Shown here: in pieces, positions 15,543-24,385 of the stretch
Layout of the letters: each line of letters starts with the position of its first letter
Position numbering within the stretch: the first letter of the stretch is position 1
The notes under the pieces: generated by a model
Seen by the model: the letters and a program-made list of their open reading frames with translations, nothing else
Database searches by the model: none
What the model was told of the DNA's origin: nothing
Assembly (NCBI GenBank): GCA_036373915.1
Contig: DASUUU010000044.1
Coordinates: 62,001-126,000, forward strand
Length of the DNA: 64,000 bases
Source: JASLBX01 sp036373915
GTDB lineage: Bacteria > Actinomycetota > Actinomycetes > Jiangellales > Jiangellaceae
Direction: 5' to 3'
Made by a program: the position numbers and the translations under genes

Positions 15543-15989
15543 TCAGCCGGAGTACAGGACCTCGGTCGGAACGCGGCGGACCAGGTACGACTCCGGGTCC
15601 TGGAGGTCTTCGAAGCCATACCGGCGGTAGAGGTCGTGTGCGTCCGCGGTCGCCAGCATCTGCCGGCGCAGACCCGACAGGTCCGGATGCTTCAGCAGGG
15701 CCTCGACAACAAAGCGACCAAGTCCGCGATTCCGGTACTCGCGCAGGACGAACACGTCCGCGATCCACGCGAACGTGGCTCGATCCGTCACCGCCCGGGC
15801 CATCCCGATCTGGCCACCGTCGGGCGCGTAGAGCCCCACGACGAGAGAGTTGCGAACCGCTCGCTCGACGATGTCGCGGGGTATTCCGGGCGACCAGTAA
15901 GCATCACGCAAGAACCCGTGGACCACATCGAGTTGTAGTCGATCGACGTCGTCGTCGACCTCGAACCCGTCCTGGCGCGTCTCGTGCAC
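15543..15989 (-). CDS. GNAT-family N-acetyltransferase
   Basis: 148 aa. Acetyl-CoA binding signature in DVFVLREYRNRGLGRFVVEA (R/QxxGxG/A type, RNRGLGR) and the C-terminal ADAHDLYRRYGFEDL (Y-x-x-x-GF), as in small GNAT enzymes. Substrate unknown. GTG 15989 is used; GGAGG lies 14 nt upstream, farther than ideal, so the start is moderately uncertain. Its 3' end abuts the DUF2243 remnant. Confidence 0.85.
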   Translation of the reverse strand: MHETRQDGFEVDDDVDRLQLDVVHGFLRDAYWSPGIPRDIVERAVRNSLVVGLYAPDGGQIGMARAVTDRATFAWIADVFVLREYRNRGLGRFVVEALLKHPDLSGLRRQMLATADAHDLYRRYGFEDLQDPESYLVRRVPTEVLYSG

Positions 15990-16030
15990 TCGTTGATTAT
16001 CTACCTCCGGCCAGCGAATGCCGGGTGCCT

Positions 16031-16948
16031 TCAGGCGCGGTAGAACAGCCAGGCGTCTCCCATCCGTTGCGACTGACCGGGGGTGAACTCGGAGTAGCAG
16101 GGGTCGTCGGAGTAGTCCATGTAGTTGTGGATCGGGTCGAGCCCGGGGGCGCGGCAGGTGTCCTTGCCCTCAGGGCAGCCGCTGGTCGGAACCTTCTGGG
16201 CGGGGGTGTCGTCGACGAAATCGCCCTTCGCATTACAACCGCCGTAGAACGTGTGCTCGAGGTTGAGCCAATGGCCCACCTCGTGCGTCGCAGTCTTGCC
16301 CTCGTCGAAGCGGCCCTCGTACCGGTCCGATGCGCCGGGAATCGACTCCCAGTCCACCACGACGCCGTCCAGGTGCGCCTGCCCCGGCTTGGTCACGATC
16401 GAGGGCAAGTATGCCCAACCGAGGTAGTCGCCCGCCGTCGTCGAGTACAGGTTGAGCGCGTCCGGGCCGCCCTGGTGCAGCGTGCGCTTCATGGTGTTCT
16501 CGTGGACGCCGCCGGGGTTGGCGTAGAACCAATCGGCGTTGTCGGTACGGGTCACGCCGGCCAGAGTGAACGAGAAGCCGGTGTCGGCACCGCCCTCGCC
16601 GCCTCCGAAGGTCGTGTTGAGCACGCGAATCTGAGCGGCGATCTGGCCGTTGGTCAGCGCCCCGACCGTGCCGTCCGTGACGACGTGGACATACACGGGA
16701 ACGGTGGTCCCGAACCGCTTGCTCGCCTTGCCCTTCGCTGATGCGGGCAGGTCCGCGTGGACCTGGTCAAGCTCTGGCTCACGAACCGGTCCGCCTCGCC
16801 CCAGCGCGGGTGTTGCCACTGCCGACTCGGAAGGGTCGCAAAAGGAAGATTCACCTGCGGCCGTGGCCGCGTACCCAGCAGTGCTCACGGCGCCTCCCGC
16901 GGTCAACAGCATGGGAAGTGCCAGCGCCAGCAAACGGACCGTTCTCAT
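16031..16948 (-). CDS. Secreted zinc metalloprotease, family M43 (pappalysin/cytophagalysin-like)
   Basis: 305-aa secreted enzyme: signal peptide about 1-28, propeptide to about residue 80, then a metzincin catalytic domain. Zinc site HEVGHWLNLEH (His222, Glu223, His226, His232) and Met-turn NYMDYSDD (Met277), both diagnostic for M43. Several Cys (GGCNAKGD, SGCPEGKDTC, DDPCYS) suggest disulfides. ATG 16948 with GGAGAGG upstream. TATGAT on the minus strand about 120 nt upstream may be its -10. Probably degrades extracellular protein for nutrition. Confidence 0.92.
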   Translation of the reverse strand: MRTVRLLALALPMLLTAGGAVSTAGYAATAAGESSFCDPSESAVATPALGRGGPVREPELDQVHADLPASAKGKASKRFGTTVPVYVHVVTDGTVGALTNGQIAAQIRVLNTTFGGGEGGADTGFSFTLAGVTRTDNADWFYANPGGVHENTMKRTLHQGGPDALNLYSTTAGDYLGWAYLPSIVTKPGQAHLDGVVVDWESIPGASDRYEGRFDEGKTATHEVGHWLNLEHTFYGGCNAKGDFVDDTPAQKVPTSGCPEGKDTCRAPGLDPIHNYMDYSDDPCYSEFTPGQSQRMGDAWLFYRA

Positions 16949-17112
16949 GGCCTCTCCGCTCTCGTCAAGAAGGCCAGCTGCGGATAGGAAGCAACGGCCT
17001 GCAGTTCGGCGGTCGGGCAGCCGATACAGACCGCTCCTGCGCAGCTGGTGGCCAGGATCATAGACGCCGGGCGGCGGTCACGGATAGAGACTGCGTGGGA
17101 CTTTCTGAGAGA

Positions 17113-17988
17113 TCACCCGGATGGTTCGCCCAAGAACTGCCCAGCGACGGTGTTGAACGTGTCGGGATGCTCCTCGTGTGGTAGGTGTCCACAGTCGGGG
17201 ATCACACTCAGCCGGGGCCGCCGGAGTCGCCTCTGGAACTCCACGGCCATCCGGATCGGGTGCCAGGGGTCGTCCTCGCCCCAGATCACGAGGGCGGGAG
17301 CCGAAATGTCGCCGAGGTTCTGCTCGACCCACTCCGGGTGGGACGCTCGCTCCAGCTTCAGTTGGGCCGGCCAGGCACCCTTTCGACGCAGCGGCCGGTA
17401 GTACTGCTCGACGACCTCGTCGGTGATGCAACTGTCGTCGCGGACAGCGGTACGTAGGGTGCCGCGGACCAGACGCCGGCACAGCAGTAGCCCGGCTATT
17501 TCGCCGATGGCCGGCGTGGTTATCCGACGCCACAGCCACGGAAGCCGGTGCGGCACGCCGCAGGTGGAGGCCAGGACGAGGGCTTCGACGCGCTCCGGGT
17601 GACGAATGGCGAGGTCGAGGACGGGTAGCCCACCGCCTGAGCTCGCCACGAAGGATGCCCGCCCGATCTCCAGAGCGTCGAGGAGGCTGGCAAGGAAGCG
17701 GGACAGGCCCGCAATGGACGGGTCGGACACGTCGAGAGCGGAGTAGCCACAACCAGGGAGGTCCGGCGCGACGACCCGGAAGCCGGCCGCCGAGAACGGC
17801 CCGATCTGGTGGCGCCAGGTATAAGCCCAGCCCTGACTGCCGTGGACCAGGACGACCGGGCGTGCTCCCGATTCGTCGACAACGTGCGTCGCCGCACCGT
17901 CCACGGCGATCATGCGGCAGCGGCCGATGTCCGCATGTCGATGAGCGTCCACCGGTATACCCACCCGTGCGGGGCGCCGTGCGGACAT
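17113..17988 (-). CDS. Alpha/beta-fold hydrolase
   Basis: 291 aa. Oxyanion segment VVLVHGSQGWAYTW, nucleophile elbow FVASSGGGLP (Ser117), acid in WGEDDPWHP and catalytic His in CGHLPHEEHP. Closest in style to esterases/haloalkane-dehalogenase-like hydrolases; the nucleophile is Ser, so an esterase or lactonase activity is more likely. ATG 17988 follows the SRPBCC gene by 17 bp without a clear ribosome site; ATG at residue 26 is an alternative. Likely co-transcribed with the SRPBCC gene. Confidence 0.85.
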   Translation of the reverse strand: MSARRPARVGIPVDAHRHADIGRCRMIAVDGAATHVVDESGARPVVLVHGSQGWAYTWRHQIGPFSAAGFRVVAPDLPGCGYSALDVSDPSIAGLSRFLASLLDALEIGRASFVASSGGGLPVLDLAIRHPERVEALVLASTCGVPHRLPWLWRRITTPAIGEIAGLLLCRRLVRGTLRTAVRDDSCITDEVVEQYYRPLRRKGAWPAQLKLERASHPEWVEQNLGDISAPALVIWGEDDPWHPIRMAVEFQRRLRRPRLSVIPDCGHLPHEEHPDTFNTVAGQFLGEPSG

Positions 17989-18005
17989 CGGCGTGAGCGA
18001 GCGCG

Positions 18006-18449
18006 TCAGCTCTCGATCGACTGCTTGATGTTGGCCAGCATCCTGTCGAGGTCCCGGTCACCGTCCCACGACACGCGGTCGACGACCTTGTCCATCAACG
18101 GCACCTTCGTGGAGTACTCGAAGGCCAGCGACAGCGTTGTGCCCGTTGGGTCCGGCTCGAAGGTGTACGTCCACACCGGTCCGGTGGAGGAGCGATCCAC
18201 GATCCGCTCATTGGGGATGTATTCCTCGCGGGTCGCAACACCGTCGATGTGCCAGCCGAACATCCTGCCCGTCCAGCGGTACGTCGACCCGACACCCTCA
18301 GGGGTCAACGAGATATCTGTCATTGTGTCGTGGCCTCGTGCTGACTCGGGGAATGATTCCCAGAAGTGTCGCGGCTCCTTGATGTATTCGAAGACCCTCT
18401 CGACCGGTGCGTCGATGTGCACGCTGCGCTTGTGTGTCGTCGTGGTCAT
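18006..18449 (-). CDS. SRPBCC-family (polyketide cyclase/START-like) protein
   Basis: 147 aa, helix-grip fold: KRSVHIDAPVERVFEYI at the N-terminus is the usual SRPBCC entry, then alternating beta strands and a long C-terminal helix (WDGDRDLDRMLANIK). Binds a hydrophobic ligand or acts as a cyclase/chaperone; ligand unknown. ATG 18449 has GGAAGGGGG upstream. First gene of a pair with the alpha/beta hydrolase. The 256 bp upstream to the tRNA hold no gene that I can support. Confidence 0.85.
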   Translation of the reverse strand: MTTTTHKRSVHIDAPVERVFEYIKEPRHFWESFPESARGHDTMTDISLTPEGVGSTYRWTGRMFGWHIDGVATREEYIPNERIVDRSSTGPVWTYTFEPDPTGTTLSLAFEYSTKVPLMDKVVDRVSWDGDRDLDRMLANIKQSIES

Positions 18450-18663
18450 CGCGTTCAGCCCCCTTCCAGCTCACTTGCCCGATGGCCGGCTCCTACGGCA
18501 TTGCTGCCTCATGCACCGTCGATACCAGCGTGCTGCCGGTCGCAGCCGCACTGCTAGTGCCCAAGGTCCCTTCGTCTTGCGGCACGCCCAGAACCCGGCG
18601 GCGCAGGCGAGAGGGACGGGAGAACGCAGTGATCCCACCGATGCCCGCCTGCCCACGAAGAAG

Positions 18664-18698
18664 GCCCAGGCATCCGCCGTAATTGCGCTGACCTGGGC
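18664..18698 (-). terminator. Possible terminator of tRNA-Thr
   Basis: GCCCAGG (18664-18670) pairs with CCTGGGC (18692-18698), followed on the minus strand by CTTCTTC. It starts 8 nt beyond the tRNA CCA end in the direction of tRNA transcription. Confidence 0.45.
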
Positions 18699-18705
18699 TT
18701 TGGTG

Positions 18706-18781
18706 TGGAGCCGCCTGTCGGAATCGAACCGACGACCTATTCATTACGAGTGAATCGCTCTACCGACTGAGCTAAGGCGGC
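18706..18781 (-). tRNA. tRNA-Thr (anticodon CGT)
   Basis: 76 nt including an encoded CCA. Acceptor stem GCCGCCT/AGGCGGC, D-arm with AGCTCAGTCGGTAGAGC, anticodon arm ATTCA-CTCGTAA-TGAAT with anticodon CGT, and T-arm GTCGGTTCGATTCCGAC. All stems pair fully. It reads ACG threonine codons, common in this GC-rich genome. Confidence 0.97.
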
Positions 18782-18814
18782 ACGCAGAGCCAGAATCACT
18801 GGCACGCCCGGACG

Positions 18815-18820
18815 AGTATA
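18815..18820 (-). promoter_or_regulatory. -10 element of the tRNA-Thr promoter
   Basis: TATACT on the minus strand, 34 bp upstream of the tRNA 5' end. A good -35 is not obvious. Confidence 0.45.
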
Positions 18821-18900
18821 GGACGTCCGGCATGCCGGGACCGAATCGCTTTCCGTCCGTCGAACCGGCAATCGTCCGACGACGAGAGTTCAAGTTCGAC

Positions 18901-18988
18901 CAAGATCGGCCAGCGAGCGGAGCAACGGTTCGATTCACCCCTTTTGCCGGGCGCGATCGTCATTTGCTCCGCTCGCTGGCCGATCTTG
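18901..18988. repeat. Perfect 25-bp inverted repeat with 38-nt spacer
   Basis: Arms 18901-18925 and 18964-18988 are exact reverse complements (CAAGATCGGCCAGCGAGCGG and on). It sits 27 bp beyond the stop of the L,D-transpeptidase gene and upstream of the tRNA-Thr promoter, so it may act as a transcription terminator. The unusually long, perfect arms are more than a terminator needs. Confidence 0.75.
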
Positions 18989-19015
18989 AGCTCGCGTGGA
19001 CGGGATACCGGGCGC

Positions 19016-20227
19016 TCAGAGGGGATCGGTGGTGAACTCGCCCCGTTCCGACCCGGCCAGCAGCCGATCCCAGGACATGTTCCAGTCGACCATTCCGGGA
19101 TCGCCGCGCTGGACCAGGTCGTCGGCTGGACGTGTGGAGTTGACGACCTCGACCACGTCGCCGTACCGAGAAAGTTCGAAGTAGGTCTGCGCGTTCGCCT
19201 CGTTGAGGTTGAGGCAGCCGTGCGAGACGTTGTCCTCGCCCTGTGCAGTCTCGGACCAGGGCGCGGAGTGCACGAACGTGCCGCTGTTGGTAAGGCGGAC
19301 CGCGAATTCGGTCTCCACGTCGTAGTACTCCGGGTCGCCCTCCTCGCAGGTGATGTTCGCGTTGCACGAGGTCATGTTCCGCTCGCGGTCCTTGCTCAGG
19401 ACGACGTACGTCCCAGTGCGGGTCGCAAACTCGGGCGCGCCGAGGCTGGTGTCCCAGGTCGCAACCGTCTCGCCGTTCTTGATCAGCGAGAACGTGTAAG
19501 TCGACGCGTCGACCTTGGCAATGTGTTCGTCACCGACCTCGATCTCATAGCTGTACTGCCGGCCACCCCACAGGTCTTCCCCGGCCTGGACGCCGTTGAG
19601 TTCCAGGTCGACACGGATCTGAGTTCCCGCCGGCCAGTACTCCTGCGGGCGGAAGTGGGCCTCCTGCGAGCTAAACCAGTGCCAGGCGCCCATCACCTGC
19701 GGTTCCGAGGCCACGTGCATCGCCGACTCGACCGCTGCGCGATCTTCGACCGCCTGGTCGAACTTGATGATGATCGGGGTGCCGACACCCACGACGTCTC
19801 CCCCGCCGCGGATGACGTCCAGAGTCAGCCGTTGCGCGTCCGGCACCTCGGCCACCGTGAAGTCACCCGTAAGCGTGTGCGGCCCGCCGTCCGAGTCGGT
19901 CGCCTCGACAGTCACCTCGTAGGCGGTCGCCGGCAACGGTGGCGTGGCGCTGACCCACACCGCGCCCTCCGCCGCGCCGTCGAGCGGGTCGCCGCCGTCC
20001 GCCGGAACGACCTCGGCGGACGTTATGGAGCCGTTGGCCACCTCGATGGTCAGGTTCTCGTCGAAGGGAACCTCCGCTGCCAGGGTGAGCTCCGGAACCG
20101 GGGCGGCCTCAGGCGATTCTGTTACCCCGGTGCCAGGCGGTTCGTCGCCGGACCCGTCGCCACCCGAGCAGGCGGTCAGCGCGACGACGACGCTCGCCGC
20201 CATACCGGCTAGCCGCAGAACAGACAT
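19016..20227 (-). CDS. Lipoprotein L,D-transpeptidase (LdtMt2-like)
   Basis: 403 aa. Makes 3-3 cross-links in peptidoglycan at the outer face of the membrane. Signal with lipobox ALTAC (lipidated Cys about residue 20), an acidic linker, two Ig-like domains (about 50-260), then a YkuD catalytic domain with the signature SHGCLNLNEANAQ (catalytic Cys338; His in the same motif; FVHSAPWS provides another conserved His). ATG 20227 is preceded by GGTGGG; a longer upstream reading adds no recognisable sequence. Probably one unit with the Tap-like lipoprotein gene 65 bp upstream. Confidence 0.93.
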   Translation of the reverse strand: MSVLRLAGMAASVVVALTACSGGDGSGDEPPGTGVTESPEAAPVPELTLAAEVPFDENLTIEVANGSITSAEVVPADGGDPLDGAAEGAVWVSATPPLPATAYEVTVEATDSDGGPHTLTGDFTVAEVPDAQRLTLDVIRGGGDVVGVGTPIIIKFDQAVEDRAAVESAMHVASEPQVMGAWHWFSSQEAHFRPQEYWPAGTQIRVDLELNGVQAGEDLWGGRQYSYEIEVGDEHIAKVDASTYTFSLIKNGETVATWDTSLGAPEFATRTGTYVVLSKDRERNMTSCNANITCEEGDPEYYDVETEFAVRLTNSGTFVHSAPWSETAQGEDNVSHGCLNLNEANAQTYFELSRYGDVVEVVNSTRPADDLVQRGDPGMVDWNMSWDRLLAGSERGEFTTDPL

Positions 20228-20292
20228 CTCACCCACCTTTACCACTTCGGAGCGTACGACCTTATGCCACGGGCGTGGCGCCGTATAGACCC

Positions 20293-21834
20293 CTACTCGC
20301 AGGTGGGCTCCTCCTCCGGCAGCTCTCCCTCGAGCAGGTAAGTGTCCACGACCGAGTCCACACATTCGCTGCCGGCGGTGCGGTATGCGAGGTGGCCGAA
20401 ACCTTCATAGGTGAGCAGGAAACCCGATTCGAGCTGGTCGGCAAGCGCGACCGCCCACTCGTACGGCGTGGCCAGATCCCCGGTCGTGCCGACGACAAGG
20501 ATCGGAGTGGCGCCCCGAGCGGACACGGCGCGCGGTTCTGCCTGCGCCTGGACGGGCCACTCGCCGCAGGCCAACCCGCCCCAGGCCAGGAACGGCCCGA
20601 AGACCGGCGACGCCTCCTCGAACTCCGCCAGCGACGCTTCGATCTGCTCAGGATCCGTGACGTCGGGCCGGTCCACGCAATGGACGGCGTACAGCACCTC
20701 GTTCTGATTCCCGTTGTAGGTGCCGTCGTCGTTGCGGTCGAGGTAGATGTCGGCGAGGTACATCAGGTAGTCGCCGTCCGAGCTCATCGCGTCACGGAGC
20801 GCGTCGGTGAGGATCGGGTACCCCTGCTCGGGAGGGACGTAGAGCGGCAGGATGATGCCGAGTGTCGCGAGCGACTTGGTCAGCGACCGGTCATCGTCCG
20901 GGGTCGGCAGCGGCTCCTCGTCGATCACCTCAAGTAGCTGGACGAGGGTGTCCCGGGCCTCGGCCTCGCTACCACCGAGCGGGCAATCGCCACTCTCGAC
21001 ACACCAGGTCAGGTAGGCACTCAAGGCGGTCTCGACGCCGCGGGCCTGTCCAAGGGCGAACTCGGGGCCGGTCAGCGAAGGGTCTACCGCACCGTCGAGC
21101 ACCATCCGGCCCACCCGCTCCGGGAACTGGTCCGCGTACAGGGCGCCGATGTACGTCCCGTACGACTTGCCCAGATAGTTCAGCGAGTCGTCGCCTAACA
21201 CGGCGCGCAGCACGTCCATGTCCCTGGCCACGTTCGCCGTGCCGATATGGGGCAGCAGCTCACCGGCGTCCGCCTCGCAGCCGGAAGCGAGCTCCCGGTA
21301 TTGCTCGCGGAGCCGGGTCAGCTCGGCATCGTCCGACGGTGCGCCGTCGAGTGCGACCAGTTCGTCGAGCTCTTCGTCGGAAACGCAGTCGATAGGGGTG
21401 GACGCTCCGACGCCGCGGGGGTCGAATCCCACGATGTCGAACCTGTCGCGGACGTCGCCCGAGACGATGTCTTGGCTGCGCGCGAACTCGATGCCGGAAC
21501 CGCCTGGGCCGCCCGGGTTGACCATGAGCGATCCGATCCGGTCATCACCCGCGGACGGGGATCGCAGCACGGCGAGCTCTACCGTCCCCGCGTCAGGGTC
21601 GTCGTAGTCCAGCGGCACGGTCAACGTCGCGCATTCGAACTCGTCGCCGTCCTCGCACGGCTCCCAGGCGATCTGCTGAGTGTAGAAGGGCGCGAGCGGA
21701 TCGTCCTGCGTTGTCGGCTCGGGTTCCGGCGTAGCCGTCGGGGTGGGCGTTGGATCTGCTTCGGGCTCACTGGATGTGCATGCGGACAAAAGCATCGCGG
21801 CGGCCACGACGGCCGCGCACGCGCCTCGGATCAC
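20293..21834 (-). CDS. Lipoprotein alpha/beta hydrolase of the tripeptidyl aminopeptidase (Tap/SlpD/E) family
   Basis: 513 aa. Lipobox LLSACTS (Cys19), a Pro/Thr linker, then an alpha/beta hydrolase: oxyanion region NPGGPGGSG, GFDPRGVGAS, nucleophile GKSYGTYIGA (Ser224), Asp in GTTGDLATPYEWA and His in FEGFGHLAY-like EGFGHLAYRT, within the C-terminal TAP-like domain. Extracellular peptidase, membrane tethered. GTG 21834 is supported by AGAGGAGG 5 nt upstream and overlaps the stop of the PSP1 gene (GTGA). Confidence 0.92.
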   Translation of the reverse strand: MIRGACAAVVAAAMLLSACTSSEPEADPTPTPTATPEPEPTTQDDPLAPFYTQQIAWEPCEDGDEFECATLTVPLDYDDPDAGTVELAVLRSPSAGDDRIGSLMVNPGGPGGSGIEFARSQDIVSGDVRDRFDIVGFDPRGVGASTPIDCVSDEELDELVALDGAPSDDAELTRLREQYRELASGCEADAGELLPHIGTANVARDMDVLRAVLGDDSLNYLGKSYGTYIGALYADQFPERVGRMVLDGAVDPSLTGPEFALGQARGVETALSAYLTWCVESGDCPLGGSEAEARDTLVQLLEVIDEEPLPTPDDDRSLTKSLATLGIILPLYVPPEQGYPILTDALRDAMSSDGDYLMYLADIYLDRNDDGTYNGNQNEVLYAVHCVDRPDVTDPEQIEASLAEFEEASPVFGPFLAWGGLACGEWPVQAQAEPRAVSARGATPILVVGTTGDLATPYEWAVALADQLESGFLLTYEGFGHLAYRTAGSECVDSVVDTYLLEGELPEEEPTCE

Positions 21835-22703
21835 TTGTCCTCCTCTTCGGGAGTGCGCCGCATGCCGTCCGCGACGGCGGCTTCGTAGGCCTGCCGCGAT
21901 CCGCAGACACTGGCCTTCGGGCAAGCCACCTTACGCCCGGTCTCACGGTCCCGGACGTACACCGTCTCGGACGGCACGTTGTAGCCGACGACCGTACCCT
22001 CGATGCCCTCGTCGGTGGAGACGCCACAACCGAGCGCGGGCACGCTCACCTTGAAGTCCTGGTAGAGCGGATGCTCGTACTTCAGGCAGCACATCAGCCG
22101 CCCACACGCACCCGAGATCTTCAACGGGTTGAGCGGGAGATCCTGATCCTTGGCCATGCGGATGCTGACCGGCTCGAAGTCCTTGAGGAATGTCGAGCAG
22201 CAGGTGTCGCGGCCGCAGGGGCCGATCCCGCTCTGAACCCTTGCCTCGTCGCGAGCGCCGAGTTGCCGCAGGTCGATTCGGGCCTTGAGGTTGCGGGCGA
22301 GATCGCGCACCAACTCCCGGAAGTCCACCCGGTGCGGCGCGCTGAAGTAGATCGTGATCAGCTGGTCGACGTCTTCGCGGGTGTCGACGAAATCGACGCC
22401 GACGACCTTCATCGGCAGGCCATGCTGGCGGATGAGCCGACGAGCGACGACCCGCGCCTCGGCCCGGCGCTGCCGGTTCCGTTCGTCCCGCTCGAGGTCC
22501 TTCTCGGTCGCGAGGCCCTTGCATTCGGGCAGGCCGCCGATGTCGTCGGTAACCCACTGAGGTGCCCAGACACACTCCGCCACCTCCGGCCCGTCGTCCG
22601 TCGGTACCAGGACCTTGTCGCCGACCCTGGGCTGGTGCTGGCCAGGGTCGAGGTAGTACAACCGCCCGTACCGGTTGAAGGTGACCGCCATCACCATGCC
22701 CAT
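21831..22703 (-). CDS. PSP1/RicT-family protein
   Basis: 290 aa cytosolic protein with the PSP1 domain (VTFNRYGRLYYLDPG, then RVGDKVLVPTDDGPEVAE) and the conserved Cys set CGRDTCCSTFL and CGRLMCCLKYEH, which in Bacillus RicT coordinates an Fe-S cluster in the RicAFT complex affecting RNA maturation. In actinobacteria the gene is regularly found near holB and tmk, as here. ATG 22703; two further Met within six codons make the exact start uncertain. It heads the unit with the Tap-like lipoprotein. Confidence 0.93.
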   Translation of the reverse strand: MGMVMAVTFNRYGRLYYLDPGQHQPRVGDKVLVPTDDGPEVAECVWAPQWVTDDIGGLPECKGLATEKDLERDERNRQRRAEARVVARRLIRQHGLPMKVVGVDFVDTREDVDQLITIYFSAPHRVDFRELVRDLARNLKARIDLRQLGARDEARVQSGIGPCGRDTCCSTFLKDFEPVSIRMAKDQDLPLNPLKISGACGRLMCCLKYEHPLYQDFKVSVPALGCGVSTDEGIEGTVVGYNVPSETVYVRDRETGRKVACPKASVCGSRQAYEAAVADGMRRTPEEEDK

Positions 22704-22752
22704 CCCGCCACCATACGACGTACCGCTCTCGGCGCCATGGTCAGATGGCTGC

Positions 22753-23202
22753 GTGGAATTCAGCCTCCGTCAAGCCACCGTCGCAGACCTGCCCGCGATC
22801 ATCGCCTTACTCGCCGACGACGAGATCGGCGCTTCGCGCGAGACCCCGGGCGACCGGGCACCGTACGACGAGTCGTTCGCAGCCATTGCCGCCGACCCCA
22901 ATCAGCTGCTCGTGGTGGGCGAACGCGACGGGCAGGTCCTAGCCACAATGCAACTCACCTTCATCCCGGGGTTGTCCCGGCGCGGCACCTGGCGAGCGCA
23001 GATCGAGGGTGTTCGGGTGGCATCGTCGGCCCGCGGCCACGGGCTGGGTGAGGAGCTGATCCGGTGGGCGATCGGGCAGGCTCGTGAGCGCGGTTGCGCT
23101 CTCGTGCAGCTCACCAGCGACGCCAGGCGGCAAGACGCCCACCGGTTCTACGAGCGGCTCGGCTTCACGGCATCGCACACCGGCTTCAAACTCGCGCTCT
23201 GA
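22753..23202 (+). CDS. GNAT-family N-acetyltransferase
   Basis: 149 aa from GTG 22753 (weak ribosome site; the frame is open further into the PSP1 gene but homology-like sequence starts at FSLRQATVADLPAI). Acetyl-CoA binding GVRVASSARGHGLGEELIRW and C-terminal DAHRFYERLGFTASH are classic. The length and RQDAHRFYERLGF ending resemble phosphinothricin/MarR-linked acetyltransferases, substrate unknown. Divergent from PSP1 and convergent with holB. Confidence 0.87.
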   Translation: MEFSLRQATVADLPAIIALLADDEIGASRETPGDRAPYDESFAAIAADPNQLLVVGERDGQVLATMQLTFIPGLSRRGTWRAQIEGVRVASSARGHGLGEELIRWAIGQARERGCALVQLTSDARRQDAHRFYERLGFTASHTGFKLAL

Positions 23203-23221
23203 ACCCCGGCTCGCCGTGACG

Positions 23222-24385
23222 TCAGCCCTCGCGGAGAGTCAGGGCCATCGCCTCGAGGGTCAGCAGCGGCGCGGCGTTGGCCTCGAGGGCCTCGCGGGCA
23301 GCGACGACGGCCTCCATCCGGCGCAGCGTGGACTCAGCGGTCGACCCGCGCGCGAGCCGGTAGAGCGACGGCCGTTTGTCCTCGTTGATCAGCTCGGCGC
23401 CGGTCGCAAGCTGCAGGGTGAGAACGTCGCGATAGATGCCGAGCACGTCGACGAGCGCCCGGTCGATGGAGTCGCGCTGGACCCTGGTGCGGCGCATCTT
23501 CTGCTCACGCTCGAGTTCCTTGACCGCAGCGTCCATCGCCCGGGGCCGGCGGCCCACCGTACCCGCGCCGAGGGCCTTCTTCAGTTCATCGACCTCCCTG
23601 GCATCGAGCGCGTCGCAATGCCGCTCGGCGTCGGCCTTGGCGGCCTCGACCAAGGCGTTGGCCGCGTCGAGGCAGGTGCGCAGGTCGTTCAGCGAGAACG
23701 GCAACCGCAGCACCTCGTCGCGTCGAGCGCGGACGCCATCGTCGGTGGCCAGAGCCCGCGCCCGGCCGATGTGCCCCTGCGAGGCGCTCGCCGAGAATGT
23801 TGCTACATCGGGCGACACACCCTCGGTGTCGACGAGGTAGCGCGCCACCTCGTCGTACGGCGGAGTGCGCAGTTGCACCACGCGGCAACGAGACCGGATC
23901 GTCGGGACGATGTCTTCGCCGGTCGGCGCGCACAACATCCACACAGTCCGCCGCGGCGGCTCCTCGAGCGCCAGCAGGAGGGCGTCCGCGGCGTCCTCGC
24001 CGAGCCGGTCTGCGTCCTCGACGATGACGATCTGCCAGCGTCCACGGGAAGGGCGCAGCGCCGCCTTGGGTACCAGCTCGCGGATCTGCTTGATCCTTAT
24101 CCACAACCCGTCGGTCACGAGGTTCGCGACGTCCGGGTGGGCTCCGGAACGTACGTCGGCGCACTCCGCGCACTCGCCGCATCCGCCCCGGGGACACTGG
24201 AGGGCCGCTGCGAAGGCGCGGGCGGCGACGGACCGGCCAGAGCCCGGCGGGCCGGTGAACAGCCACGCGTGGGTCATCGAGGCGCCGGCCGACTCTTCCC
24301 CCCGCAGGATCGCCGCCGCGTCGTCGACCGTACGCCGCAGCATCGGCACCACCGTCTGTCCGATGACGGCGTCCCACACGCTCAC
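23222..24385 (-). CDS. holB: DNA polymerase III subunit delta' (clamp loader)
   Basis: 387 aa. Part of the clamp loader that opens the beta clamp. AAA+ fold with P-loop GPPGSGRS (Arg instead of Lys, as expected for the non-hydrolysing delta' subunit), the zinc module CPRGGCGECAEC, VIVEDADRL (Walker B-like) and RSRCRVVQLR (sensor/SRC motif). GTG 24385 overlaps the tmk stop (GTGA), so the two are coupled, as in other actinobacteria. Confidence 0.96.
   Translation of the reverse strand: MSVWDAVIGQTVVPMLRRTVDDAAAILRGEESAGASMTHAWLFTGPPGSGRSVAARAFAAALQCPRGGCGECAECADVRSGAHPDVANLVTDGLWIRIKQIRELVPKAALRPSRGRWQIVIVEDADRLGEDAADALLLALEEPPRRTVWMLCAPTGEDIVPTIRSRCRVVQLRTPPYDEVARYLVDTEGVSPDVATFSASASQGHIGRARALATDDGVRARRDEVLRLPFSLNDLRTCLDAANALVEAAKADAERHCDALDAREVDELKKALGAGTVGRRPRAMDAAVKELEREQKMRRTRVQRDSIDRALVDVLGIYRDVLTLQLATGAELINEDKRPSLYRLARGSTAESTLRRMEAVVAAREALEANAAPLLTLEAMALTLREG

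Noticed and set aside
15341..16741. Long plus-strand frame across the GNAT and M43 protease region
   Set aside because: Both opposite-strand genes have clear catalytic motifs, and the plus-strand product has no recognisable features.
18450..18705. Small gene between SRPBCC and tRNA-Thr
   Set aside because: Several short frames exist on both strands but none has a ribosome site or plausible protein composition.
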